From Nymphaea colorata (taxonomy: Eukaryota; Streptophyta; Magnoliopsida; Nymphaeales; Nymphaeaceae): a DNA stretch of 64,000 nt. This document shows, in pieces, positions 1 through 10,224 of this stretch (the stretch's first letter is position 1; each line of letters starts with the position of its first letter). The stretch covers positions 24,383,716 through 24,447,715 of the forward strand of contig NC_045144.1 of NCBI RefSeq assembly GCF_008831285.2, written 5' to 3'. Position numbers and translations under genes: made by a program. Under the pieces are notes generated by a model, which saw only the letters and a program-made list of their open reading frames with translations, made no database searches and had not been told where the DNA came from.

Positions 1-1876
1 TCATCTAAGGCTTTAATTTCTTCGTCCATAGCCTTTTTCCAGCGTGGTTTCCCAAGAGCTTTATTAACACTTGAAGTTCTTTGGGAATATCTTGATACAA
101 GACATGTAAGTTGGCATATTTGAGATTAGGTTTGAAAGTTCTCACCGTCGATCTAGTGACCATTGTTCTAACCATAGTTGGAGAAGAAGTAGTACCTTGT
201 TCAAAGCTTTCGGTCGTGGTGGTGTCAAGTATTTCATGTCTGCTTTGATCTTGTTCCAAATTTTCTGTCTGATTGTCCATTGCCTGGCATAGTGCTAATT
301 CATTCCATGTTTTCAGTTATGGCTATCTCATGTTCACCTTGATTGGAGTTGTCTGTCCGATTGTGAACCAGCTGCCGTTTATCGCCATATTGTCAACTGA
401 AGCCTCTTGAAACTGAGAGTAGGTGTCAATCTCACTTCTTTCTTCCTCATGAGCATCATTTGTTTGAGTAGGACTATTATCTTTGAAATGTTGTTCTATA
501 TCCACTTGTTCCTCATCGAAAGAAATTAATCAGAAGTTAGAGAATCTCCATCATATAATTTTGCAGGATTTGTATAAGGAAAAAAATGTTCATCAAAACA
601 AACATGTCGAGAGATAAACATTTTTCCAGTAGCCGGATATAAGCAACGATATCCTTTGTGACTGTCACTGTACCCAAGAAAGACACACGGCAATGATCGA
701 GGCTCCAATTTATCTCGTGCATAGTCTCTCAAATAAGGGAAACATCGGCATCCAAAAACACGAAGAAAATCATACTTAGAATGCTGTCCAAAATACTTCA
801 AGTAAGGAGAATCCATTTTTAGAGAAGATGATGGTATCCTATTAATGAGAAAGACAACACTGCTAAAAGCCTCAAACCAGAAACGCTTTGGGATGTTGGC
901 GTGCAACATCATGGTCAAACCCAATTTCTGTGATGTTGCGATGTTTTATTTCTGCCATACCGTTTTGTTATGTAGTGTAAGGACAAGAAAACTATTGTTT
1001 TGTTCCAAGAGATTTTAGGTGATCTCTAAATCTTGTGCTTGTGTATGCTCCCCCTTCATCTGATTGAAAAACTTTTATCCTCTTATTAAACTGTGTCTCA
1101 ACATATTTCTGGAATGCTAAAAACAAATAAAAAAATCGGATTTCGACTTCAAGGGGTATAGCCAAGTGAATCTAGAATGCTCATCAACAAAAATCACATA
1201 GTACCGATAGCCAAAACGTGAACAAATGGGCACTGGTCCCCATAAATCTGGGTGGATTTTTTCAAAAAGTTCAACAGATTTATTTTCTTTTTCAAGAAAC
1301 GGCAACCTACAAGATTTGCCAAGTTGGCAGCTATGACAAATAAAGTTCTAGAAACTGAAGAGCAAACATCAATCAGATTTTACTACTGCAAATGTCTCAC
1401 AATGCCATTATGGGGATGTCCTAATCTGAAATGCCATTGTTCTTCTGAAACACGGCGAAATCTGGATGAAAAACATGATATGTGCCTGACCTCGCCGATG
1501 GTATAGACTCCATCACGCTTGCTGCCCTGCGCCACTATTTTCCTGTTCTCCTGTCCTTTATAAGACAACATGAGGAGGAAAACTCAAAACATATGGTAAC
1601 TCATTGGTTAATTGACTGACGGAAAGCAAGTCTTTCTTTAGTTTTGGAACATATAGAACATGAAAAGAGAATTGATGATCCACCTATATCAATTTCACTA
1701 TTACCAATATGGGTTATAGAAAGAGACATGCCATCCTCAATGACAACATGATCACTTCCATGATAAGTAGAGATTTTAGAAATCTTACCAGGGTTCCCAG
1801 TCATGTGAGCGGATGCTCTTGTATCTGCTAACCATTCTGAGTCATTTGTGTCATCAACAGTAATAGCAGTGAGCAC
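1..1876 (-). pseudogene. copia-A pol remnant (protease, GAG-pre-integrase, integrase, linker)
   Basis: Read on the minus strand. The aspartic protease block (about 1876-1650) contains WLADTRASAHMTG, in which the usual D-T/S-G triad has become DTR, so the catalytic motif is altered. GAG-pre-integrase (about 1480-1383) has EQWHFRLGHPHNGIVRHL, keeping the WHxRLGHP signature. Integrase core pieces follow at 1305-1117 (HPDLWGPVP, YYVIFVDEHSRFTWLYPLK) and 924-526 (HANIPKRFWFEA, VFGCRCFPYLR, CVFLGYSDSHKGYRCLYP). The part nearest the left edge (280-1) reads as the linker before reverse transcriptase and is frameshifted close to the edge. Multiple frameshifts join these blocks. The RT and RNase H should lie outside the window. 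Confidence 0.85.
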
Positions 1877-1889
1877 TTGTTGGGCATCT

Positions 1890-2761
1890 TCGGCTTGATA
1901 GGCATGATTAAATTGTTAAAAACACTTGATGGCAGAGTGATATTTCTTACCACAGATTTGAAAACAACAGGGTTTTTGCTTTTCTTTTCATCACCATTAG
2001 AAGAAGAATTTTCATGTGTCTGATTTTGATAGTGTCCACGACCTTGATAGTATCCACACCCTCTATAGCTGTGTCCACGCCCACGTCCTGGTCCTGATTG
2101 TTGGTGTTCATTGCCATGATAGGAGGAGTGGGACTTTTTAATCGTGAGTTGAAACTTTGAAGAAGAGAAACAACCTCTTCATATGGTAGTGTAGGTGGTT
2201 GAAGCACGGATGCTATAAAGGCTTCATATCTTCTCCAAGCCCTTGAAGTAGCCAGTAAACTTGCGCCCCCTCATCAACAGATTTTTCAATAGCTGAAATA
2301 TCGTCGCATATACGTTTGAATTTTCCTATGTATGTTTCTACAGAATCATCATTCTTTTTAAGTGAAGTGAACAAATGTGTGAGATGAAATTCACTTTCAC
2401 GCGACTTCCGAGAGAAAGTATTCATAAGAGCCCTCAAATATCCTTGGATGTCTCAAGGCCAACAACTAAGCCAAGAGCGCTCTCAGACAATGTGCCTGTG
2501 GATTGTACTTTGATTAGGCAATCAGTTTTCTCCAAGTAGTAAAATGAGGATTGGGTACTTTTGTGAAGAAGAATCATCAATGAATTCCGATGCAGTAATA
2601 ACCTCACCAGTCAAAAAACCTTGAAGATCTTGGCTCTCAATCAATGCCAAAATTTGTGTTTTCCATAAGAGAAAATTTGCAGCTCAAAGCTTGAGAGAGA
2701 CGAAGTTCGCAACATTGATAGTATAAGGATAAGGAAAAATAAGCATGGAAGAAGATGCCAT
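1890..2761 (-). pseudogene. copia-A gag remnant
   Basis: The likely gag start is the ATG whose complement is at 2759-2761 (MASSSMLIF...). It leads into an INVANFVSLKL segment, a stop/frameshift, then LLWKTQILALIESQDLQGF, which is the usual N-terminal pattern of copia Gag. The middle block (2437-2213) has SREFSxLxxLFTSLKK-like text and TYIGKFKRICDDIS, typical of the UBN2/retrotransposon Gag domain. Near 1975-1930 a zinc-knuckle remnant reads about CFQICGKKYHSAIKCF, one residue longer than the canonical CX2CX4HX4C spacing. Gag would form the RNA-packaging particle. Several stops and frameshifts make it nonfunctional. Confidence 0.8.
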
Positions 2762-3468
2762 CTAAACTTTTACAGCAGCAAGAGAGATAGTAGACAGTCG
2801 GCCGACCAAAACAATAAGCAGCAGGAAAGACCAATGAAAACAGCAGCAGGAATGGCGATAAAAAAAAGTAAAGTTTTCAAGCACGAATCTGGTCGAGCTT
2901 TCTACCGTTGAAAACGTAACAGAATAGTGAGTCTTCAGGAAGTAATTTTGCAGTGAGATATCACCTGATCCAAAAACACCGGCCGATGGAGAAGATGAAT
3001 GGGAAGCAGCGTTGCTTCGAAGCAGCAAAACGCAGCAGGAAAGACGTTGGAAAATCAACTATTGTAGCCGTTTCCGAGCACGAAAACTGTCGAGCTTGGT
3101 ATTGTTTCAAGCGTAACAGAATGGCGATTCTTCAGGAAGTAATTTCGCAAAGAGAAATCGCCTATGAGGATGACGCTGGTTGCTGGAAAACAAAGGGCGA
3201 AAAACAGTCGCTGCCCTGTTTGTCCTGTTTTACAACCAGAGGCGTTTCAAAATTGAACGCTGCTTCCTCAATGCTTCAAAAAATCTGCAAATCCACTGAA
3301 ATGATCTGCAGATATTCAGAAATCATATGAACTTCTGTTCGGCACCTATAGTGATCGATTTGATTGCAAATCAGACGGCCAAAAATGCTCTGTTCTACTA
3401 GTATTCCAGCAACAGAAAAACACCGTAACTGACAGTGATTTTTGATGAAGAACAAAGTCCGCTTCTGT
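2762..3468 (-). other. copia-A untranslated leader between PBS and gag
   Basis: This lies between the PBS and the gag start. No reading frame here resembles a known protein. It is rich in CAGCAG-type runs and contains an internal duplication described separately. Confidence 0.55.
2835..3165. repeat. diverged ~195 bp tandem duplication in copia-A leader
   Basis: Two related blocks, about 2835-2965 and 3026-3165, share AACAGCAGCAGGAA/GCAGCAGGAAAGACG, a TCGAGCTT run, CGTAACAGAAT (2915 and 3112) and TTCAGGAAGTAATTT. The offset is about 197 bp. The copies are clearly diverged, so the duplication is old or belongs to the element family. Confidence 0.65.
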
Positions 3469-3481
3469 GCTCTGATACCAT
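3469..3481 (-). other. copia-A primer binding site (initiator Met-tRNA type)
   Basis: On the minus strand this reads ATGGTATCAGAGC, the TGGTATCAGAG complement of the 3' end of plant initiator methionine tRNA used by copia elements to prime minus-strand DNA synthesis. The hAT-type element is inserted directly next to it, and bases 3474-3481 form one copy of that element's target duplication. Confidence 0.85.
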
Positions 3482-4361
3482 TAAGGCTGGGCATCGGGCC
3501 GGCCGGCCCGGCCCGATAAAATTATAAAAACCGAAGCCCGGTATTGGAAACGGCCAGCCCGAGGCCCAACCCATTTAGAAACGGGCCAAGCCGGGCCCAT
3601 GCAATATCGCCCTCGGGCTTTGATTTATGCCCGAGGCCGGCCCGCCCGATTATTAACGGGCCGGGTGGCTGGACTGGGCTTTTGGGCGGGTCGGGCCCGG
3701 CCCCAAGTCGGCCGGGCTTTCCTTTTCTTCATTTTTTCTCCCTTCTCAAGTTTCTGAAAACCCTAACCTTCCCAACCCTAGCCCAATATGAAAAGAGTTA
3801 ATATGGAACTGGGCAATGGAAGCCAGCCGCCGCCATCCACTTCCCACCACCAACCTCTACCGGCTACAGCAGACTCCCACGGCCTTCTTTCTATGTCGCC
3901 TTCGCCCAACACCTCCTCCAATAAGACCAATGCCTCCTCCTCCGCCTTCTCCCAACGCCTCCTCCTTCGCCTTCGCCCAATGCCTCCTCCTCCTCCGCCT
4001 TCCCTAATGCCTCCTCCTCCGGCGAGCCCCTTCCTCACCAGCGCTGCCGCTCTTCGCCCACCCTCCTGAGTCCCTGCAAGTTTGTAACCTCAAACATCTA
4101 CTTCGGTCTTCAACAAAACAGCGAAAAGAAGAGGAAGAAAACCCTAACTCCCTAACTCCGTTTATTTTTGAAAAAAAAATAAATTTGTTGTCGGGCTTTT
4201 CGGGCCCCCGATAATCACAGTCGGAGGCCCGAGCTCGGCCGTTAATTACCGGGCCGGGCTGGGCCCAAAAAAAAGCACGAAACTCAAAATTTCAAGGCCC
4301 GGGCCCGAGTCGGGCCGGGTATCGGGTACCCGGCGGTGGCCCGGCCCGGTGCCCAGGCTTA
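3482..4361. mobile_element. nonautonomous hAT-type element with GGGCCGGGC subterminal repeats
   Basis: 880 bp. The left terminus is TAAGGCTGGGCATCGGGCC. The right terminus, reverse complemented, is TAAGCCTGGGCACCGGGCC, 17 of 19 matching. An 8 bp target duplication flanks it: gataccat (3474-3481) and gatagcat (4362-4369), one mismatch. Both ends carry dense GGCCCGGCC-type subterminal repeats (3495-3720 and 4195-4350). These are hallmarks of plant hAT MITEs of the Dart/nDart kind. The interior (3735-4150) is pyrimidine-rich with CCTCCTCC runs. Short open frames there give proline/serine-rich peptides with no transposase motif, so I treat it as noncoding or derived from a 5' leader. Confidence 0.85.
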
Positions 4362-4368
4362 GATAGCA

Positions 4369-4713
4369 TGAAGAAAGGTAAAAGAGAGCGAGGAAAACCA
4401 TGTGGTTCTGTTTGTTAAAACCTACGTCCACGGCTAGAAGGCACTCAGACTGTATTCTTATTGATAAAGAAGAAGGTGATATACAATGACAGGAATGATC
4501 CCTTTTATAGGGAAAAATTTCACGTTTTATCATAGGCAACATTTTTCTTGCCATGAAATCTTTGATTGATCCCAAGATTGTCGCCTTTCTTTTTCTTAAG
4601 ATCTTGCTGCCTTTTTCATCCGATCATAATCTTCAATTACCAGCTCTTCATCCGTTTTCTGCTTTTCTTTATGTTCTCCAACGGATTTGTCGCTCTGACC
4701 ATTTTCCTTAACA
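4369..4713 (-). repeat. 5' LTR of copia-A
   Basis: 345 bp. On the minus strand it starts TGTTAAGGAAAATGG and ends CTTTCTTCA, giving the TG...CA termini, and before the hAT insertion was followed at once by TGGTATCAGAG. The outer boundary is defined independently, because the lectin-domain reading frame of the neighbouring pseudogene stops making sense exactly at 4714/4713. The partner LTR is not in the window, so LTR divergence cannot be used for dating. Confidence 0.85.
4503..4509 (-). promoter_or_regulatory. TATA box of copia-A LTR
   Basis: Minus-strand CCTATAAAAGGGATC within the LTR, about 205 bp from its U3 start. The position and sequence fit an RNA polymerase II TATA box that would place the R region near 4475. 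Confidence 0.65.
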
Positions 4714-5327
4714 ATACTCAATCCATGCTTGGATGCGCGTCCGGTTGTCTAGAACCACCCGTTCTTTCTTGCCAGTCTCTGTATAGTAAGCCGCAGTTGC
4801 AGAGGTATTGGAGATCACAATGTTAACGTCGATGCCCACATGGTTTGAATCGATGTCCTGCAAATTTACTTGCTGAGAGGTGTCGAATTCGACCGTGAAT
4901 ATATGATTGCTTGAGTTCCCGTTGTTCGACTCGTTGAAGAGGCCGAGTTAGCGGCCTTCAACAGCGGAGAAGTTGGTGGAGGGCGCCACAACAAAGGCCA
5001 TGCCCTTGCCACCCGATTCCTGGAACTTTGATGCGATTTCAAGCACAAAGCGTGTACTAAAGCATTTAGTTGTCTTAGCAGCCGGCAGTTTTTTGATTGC
5101 GAAGTGTTGGGGAAGAAGGCATGGACTTTGATGCCAGGAAGTTCCGGGGTATGTTGACCGTCAGTTAGTTGAAGACCCCCCGTTGTGGTGACGGGTGCAG
5201 AACAAGATAATATCAAGTCTGACCGATGGAAGCCATTGAAGAGGAAGGCGCTGTTGAGTGAAGTTGGAGATCTGCAGAATTGAACAAGAAGGAAGAACAG
5301 GAGAAACCGTGAAAGCCGAAGTGCCAT
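4714..5327 (-). pseudogene. L-type lectin receptor kinase fragment (LecRK-1), legume-lectin domain
   Basis: The start ATG complement is at 5325-5327. The N-terminus MALRLSRFLLFFLLVQF is a plausible signal peptide. Then comes the legume-lectin start (SAFLFNGFHRSDLIL, TTTGGLQLTDG, HAFFPN). After a frameshift at the A6 run (5089-5094) the next frame reads FSTRFVLEIASKF, GKGMAFVVAPS, LGLFNESNNGNSSNHIF, TVEFDT, NHVGIDVN and IQAWIEY, the conserved order of LecRK lectin domains. An in-frame TAA at 4948-4950 precedes LGLFN. The frame ends at 4714, where copia-A's LTR begins; the rest of the lectin domain, the transmembrane segment and the kinase would lie left of the window. Such receptors sit in the plasma membrane and act in defence or development signalling. 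This copy is dead three ways: frameshift, stop and insertion. Confidence 0.85.
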
Positions 5328-5400
5328 GATCGAGAAAGCGACCAGAAATCACAGAAGTGATCAGTGCTCGTTGCCGCCGGTTGGCGTCATGAATGTCTCC

Positions 5401-5408
5401 TATTTATG
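5401..5408 (-). promoter_or_regulatory. possible TATA box of LecRK-1
   Basis: Minus-strand CCATAAATAGGAG lies about 75 bp upstream of the LecRK-1 start codon, a normal distance for a plant core promoter with a short 5' UTR. The identification rests on sequence and spacing only. Confidence 0.4.
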
Positions 5409-5409
5409 G

Positions 5410-7112
5410 ATGGAAGAGGAAAAAGGATACATGCCAAAATGGAATCTGTTCGTGTCTGCTTATTGGAATTAGTGTTCTTTTCCGAAATAATTAGCTTGTG
5501 GTTATACTTTATCGTGTCTTAATTTTTACCTTTTTTGCCTGTTATTTCTTTTCTCTCGTTGCTGTTTGAAGAGAACTCTTGTCCTTACGAGGTAAAAAGG
5601 GAAATGAGAAAAGGTAATCATTCGGGAACCCCAACCATTTATTAAGAATGAATAAAAAAGTATAAGAATTTATTAGAATTTGTTAATGCACGTTGGATTT
5701 GAAATTAATAGAAAGGAAAACTTTTTCGGGTAAAAAATGATTTGCTAGCTATTATCCCAAGGATATGCATTCTAGATTAATAAATTCTTATATACGGTCT
5801 TAGAAGAAAAATAACGTAATTTTTTCATCCTGTTACCCTGTGACACACCTTCTATTAACCTTATAAAAATATTTTCAAAAACATTTAGTAACCTAATTTT
5901 TAATTGAATTCATTATCGAAATTTTTTTCCTTCCTATTTTTAGTCTTGTCACTCATTAACCTACTATTACTAGTTTATATCTTTTTTCGATTATTAAAAA
6001 GGAATGCACCTATATTTATCGTGGAAAAAAATTTAAGAAATACACCTATAAAAAGTTGTAACTTGTCTGTTTTATTTTCCAATTTGTTGTCTTGAGTAAC
6101 ACAAAGATAAAATTGAAAAAATTCATAGATTTTTCTTCTTTTCATACTACATTAGCGTAAAGATAATTAGTTATTTAAAATTTCGTAACTGATTAAACGA
6201 TTTATGCAAGGGTGTACAACAAAATACAAGACTAAAATTTCGTAACTGATTAAACGATTTATGCAAGGGTGTACAACAAAATACAAGCAAGATCAATATA
6301 ATTTTACAACCAGTTTTGTTCCAATGGAAGTCTAAAATTATTTAACGTTATGAGAACTTGAGAAGTAAAAAATAAATAAAAATATAAACTAAAATATTTG
6401 TAGTGGAATAAAAAACTTAAACTATGTCTAATAGTTGTGGAGCCAGATATTTTTGTTGAGTAGTACTTGATTCAAGACCTGGGTCTAGTGTGGGACCGTA
6501 TGTGGCACGTCGTGGGCTCGTGTCAATAAAATATATAAAGGAATGATATTATTTGACTTTAAAACAGGTCGGTTAGGAAAAGCGCGAAGTGATGGACTAG
6601 GTTTTTCGAAAATGCATATTTAATGAACCATAGTTGGAACCTCAGAGTTGTGGGATTATGCAATGCATTCCTTGAAAACTCTTTCATCATATTTCGGGTC
6701 CACGAATGCATGCAATTTAGATCTACATGATGATGCAATAATATTTTCAAAAAGTAAAGGTTAAGACTAAGTTTGACATCAGTCCAAAATTTATAATTTA
6801 AGCTTGGTTTAGGAACAAGGGTTAAATCAGTGTGATATATTTATAAGCCATTAATGATATTTTAAGTTTCTGACTGAAATTTATTGTGACTGTTTTTCAA
6901 AATTATGTCTATTTTTTGGTTCTTAGCTAAATTCATTTTTTCGAAGGCATAAAAGGCTTTTCATATACAATTCCTGTTTCTATTTACTCCTTTAATAATG
7001 GATTAGCCAGGAAAAAAAGTAACAAAGGTTATCAAGAGGGAGTGGGTTTTGAGAGGAAAAAAGCAAGTGAGGTAACTACAGAAAAATTACTAAGGGGGGC
7101 AGGGAGGCCCCT
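5410..7112. other. AT-rich noncoding interval
   Basis: Upstream flank of LecRK-1 and beyond. Open frames are short and AT-biased, with no recognisable protein similarity. It holds one perfect tandem duplication (6176-6287). Any promoter elements of LecRK-1 beyond the TATA box are not distinguishable by eye. Confidence 0.5.
6176..6287. repeat. 57 bp tandem duplication
   Basis: 55 bp beginning TAAAATTTCGTAACTG and ending AAAATACAAG is repeated identically at 6176-6230 and 6233-6287, a period of 57 bp. No mismatch is seen between the copies. Confidence 0.95.
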
Positions 7113-7129
7113 GGGGGGGGGGGGGGGGG
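7113..7129 (+). repeat. 17-base poly-G run
   Basis: Uninterrupted G run flanked by GGCCCCT and AGGCTCGGCC. Such long G runs are rare in plant DNA. Confidence 0.9.
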
Positions 7130-9240
7130 AGGCTCGGCCTCCACCTGCTTCCGAAAAGAGGAACAGGACAGACCCTCATCTCCTCCTCTCATTAGGCTGA
7201 TAAGTCCACCCAGTGGCCGAGATATATGGAGGTTGGTGTGGGTCACCGCCCACACCAGCCTATCAAAAATTTCATTATGATTGCTTAAAAATTACATGGA
7301 GTGCTTATATCAGACCTGTGTTAGTGACTCGAGCACCCCTCAACCAAAATATTCTAACTTGGCCACTGCCCTTCATCCCTCATCCAGATAACGGGGTTGC
7401 TACAGTCCGTAGTTTCTACACAAAAAAAATTACATAATTTATTGGCACAATACACCAACTGCATACGTCTGTAGTATTGAAGTCACATATTGAGCTTCTT
7501 TGATTATAAAATGCAGAAACATTTTGAAACATGGAAGAAGAAATTAGTTGATATCTTTATTAAGATATTTTAGATAAGAAATCTTGAATATGTATAAATA
7601 CATGTTTGTGAAATTGAATCTAAACAATCTGATCAAGTTTCAATGTAATCCCGACCCAGATCCAAATTCCATTGTGCTTACCGATACAACTTCTAGTTTC
7701 AAAAATTCAAACAAGACCAAATAGATGATGTGGCCCTGTTGAATATCCAATTGAAAAGTCTTGTTCATTTTTTTTGTTGCCTAAATAGGGGTGGAGTGAG
7801 AAATTTTTTTATGAACGCATCAAATTAAAATTTTTATAAAGGTAGAAGCCAAAATATTATTTTTTAATTTTTTTATATAAGATAAGTAAAATTTTATAAA
7901 ATTTACATATAAATTAAAAAAATGAGATGGGGTTAGGGCCCAAGCAGGCCCCCTAGCTCTGCCCTGAACGTGTTTTGATGGCAAGTTAGGGTAAATCTAG
8001 CCACCCCGTCATCACGTCTTGTCTTGGAATACGCAAATTGTTCCCTTATTATTGATGGAGTGAGTTGCGTGCACTTCTTGGTATATATACCAAAAGAAGA
8101 GTTGGGGTAATTTAGGAATTATGTAAAAATATGCTTTTTAGTTTTTTAATGTATTTAGTTTACCTTTTTTTTCTTTAAAAAAAATTCTTCTTCTTGGTTA
8201 ACCAAGAGGATTTTGATCGCTAAATAATGCAACATGTGGAAGTTATCGTTGGCTATGCAAATAAGTTCATCTGTAATTTTACACGGTGTGAGAACAAATA
8301 AGTTCATCTATAATTATCGTTTGCCTGCATGGTTCAACAGCCAGCTTTCATGGAATGATTAGAAGGTAAAGCTGATCGACTTGGTCTTGTAGGTGATGAG
8401 CAAAAAAAGAAGAAAAAAAAAAGGATCTGCTGTCATTAAATTGGAAAGTGACGGTAGGATGTATGCAATCGCCGGCTTCCTATCACCTCGGCTTATAACT
8501 GAAGGATAAGCGACTTGACCATTTGCATTGACCGAATTGATTCTTCTACCGATTTACATTTGCATGAATGGAATCCTCATTTTCGATTTCACTAAATTAC
8601 TGAACAACTAATTTAAATCAAACTGTTATGGAAAATAGTTGACGTCACATTTGGGTGGTAATTTCGTTATTCATTTCAACTGTTATGGGAATTGGGATCA
8701 AACTACAGACTGATGTTGTTAAAAAGAAACAGTATTAAGCTGTCATTTATGGCCATTTGGCTAAACACTTTTACCAAATAATTTTTAATTTTTAATCGTC
8801 AGCCAACATTCAGCGGCTGACTGATTTCGATTCTCCTAACTTATTTTAGCTGTAAACAAATGTAGAATGCTACCGTTAGATATTTTACTCAACTTTCTCT
8901 ATTTTCCTGTATTCCTTTCTTCTCAACTACATTTATGATATAGGTTTTTTTGAGAGTAGAGAGCAATTTACGTCAAATTCAAGCTACTTGCCGCACAGTA
9001 GTTTTCCGGGCTTTTTGGTTTTCTTTTTTGCTAAGATATAATATGAAAAATACTTCCATGGCTTACGTTATTACCTTACTCAATCTTTTTTGCTACATAG
9101 TAGTTGCTGCCTTTTTTCATTAACATTTTGGTTATTTCTTTCCTTTTCATTTCGTTCTATGCTAGAAGCAAGTTTAAATTGATGTTCTAAAACTACTCAA
9201 AAAAAATTCTAAAGTAGCTTTTACTGTTGAACAAAATTAT
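7130..9240. other. noncoding interval
   Basis: AT-rich, with many homopolymer tracts (for example near 8160-8190 and 8400-8425) and no protein similarity recognised on either strand. A MITE-like inverted structure is noted within it at 7787-7970. Confidence 0.45.
7787..7970. mobile_element. possible hAT-type MITE (degraded)
   Basis: The left end AGGGGTGGAGTGAG and the reverse complement of the right end, CAGGGCAGAGCTAG, resemble each other and the CAGGGGYGGAG termini common in plant MITEs. The interior is very AT-rich. No 8 bp target duplication could be seen, so the call is weak. The end at 42825-43013 is a better preserved relative in style. Confidence 0.35.
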
Positions 9241-9249
9241 ACTTGAGAT

Positions 9250-9560
9250 TGGTTGGGTAAAGAGAAGTTTACCCACAAAATATTTGGGGCTACCTCTGAG
9301 TAAGGAGCCTATTAGTGTGGCTGCTTGCGGGGGCCTGTCTTACCAAAAATCTAGAACAAATAAAACCTTGGAAAAGGGGAATTATTGAGCTACGTAGGTA
9401 AGCTTTCTTAATCAAAGGTGTAAGTCATTTCTAATTACTAGCTTTTAGTGGTACAATGGCGAACTACCGTTTATAAGGCCATGGAAGAATTGTTTTTTTA
9501 AATTTCTATGGGGTGATTCTAATTTCACTAGGTTCTAAGTCTATCTTATTTATTGGAGTA
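9250..9560 (+). pseudogene. LINE (non-LTR) ORF2 fragment, post-RT region
   Basis: The plus-strand frame reads KRSLPTKYLGLPLSKEP, which matches the LP.KYLGLPL signature found just downstream of reverse transcriptase in plant L1-type LINEs. It continues with degenerate text and a KFLWGDS motif near 9505-9525, at the usual distance. Stops interrupt the frame. The 5' part and any poly-A tail are missing. Confidence 0.65.
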
Positions 9561-9689
9561 GACAAGAAGATGATGAAAGTGACTCTTAGACAACCGTAGA
9601 TAATCACCAATCCTTTTCCAAAGCACTTTAAGGAAACAATATCAATGATCTGACACTCATCTACCCCATCCAAACTGCATGACATGGTG

Positions 9690-10050
9690 ACTTACAATTC
9701 AGTCCAAACAGAAGAGGTTCGTGGGCTTACAGATTATACCAAAAGAGCCCAATCTACTTTATGACGAAGATCAATGGAGGTGCCCTGCACAACGATGCTT
9801 TCCATATCACAATGACAACAATGGGCATTACTGTTACCCACATGTTGGTCGATGGTGGGGCAAGTCTAAACATTTGTCCATTTCAAATGACACAACTACT
9901 GGGGATAAGAGGATCAGAATACGCACCTACACCAATCACGATTTATGGGTATGATGGACAAGGACAAGCCTACCTAGGTTGTGTATTCTGAAAGTTGAAA
10001 TTGCAGAAACCATGTTTGAGGTTCTATTCCACATACTCGACATAGAGTCA
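9690..10050 (+). pseudogene. Ty3/gypsy aspartic protease remnant
   Basis: The block contains THMLVDGGASLNICPFQM and TPITIYGYDGQGQAYLG. The spacing VD-G-AS-LN-CP followed by a YD/YDG strand fits gypsy retropepsins, where the catalytic triad is normally DNG or DSG; here it is DGG. A conserved leucine-glycine precedes the second strand. It lies upstream of the reverse transcriptase remnant in the same orientation, as expected for one gypsy element. It would process the Gag-Pol polyprotein, but it is fragmentary. Confidence 0.65.
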
Positions 10051-10224
10051 TCCTTCAACATGTTGTTGGGCTTACTGTGGATTCAATTAGCCAATGCAGT
10101 TCTATGAACCCTGCATCAGTATGACCAGTGGGCCAAAGGCATGTATGTAGCCATGACATCCTTAGAGGATCATCAAGAATGTCATCTTCACCCAATATTA
10201 ACCGTGCCTACTTTTTTTATATAA

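Larger units (their letters stand above)
1..4713 (-). mobile_element. Ty1/copia retrotransposon (copia-A), truncated by window edge
   Basis: Copia-type order on the minus strand: 5' LTR (4369-4713), primer binding site, untranslated leader, gag, then protease, GAG-pre-integrase, integrase and the pol linker, which runs off the left edge just before reverse transcriptase. Protease-integrase-RT order is diagnostic of copia rather than gypsy. The element is dead: every coding block is cut by stops and frameshifts. A hAT-type element (3482-4361) lies between its LTR and its PBS. Copia-A inserted into an L-type lectin receptor kinase gene, so the second LTR and the rest of that gene should lie beyond the left edge. 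Confidence 0.88.

Noticed and set aside
3788-4069. Open frame of 93 codons inside the hAT element, rich in proline and serine
   Set aside because: It comes from CCTCCTCC-type low complexity, overlaps another open frame and a long antisense frame, and has no domain; not a gene.
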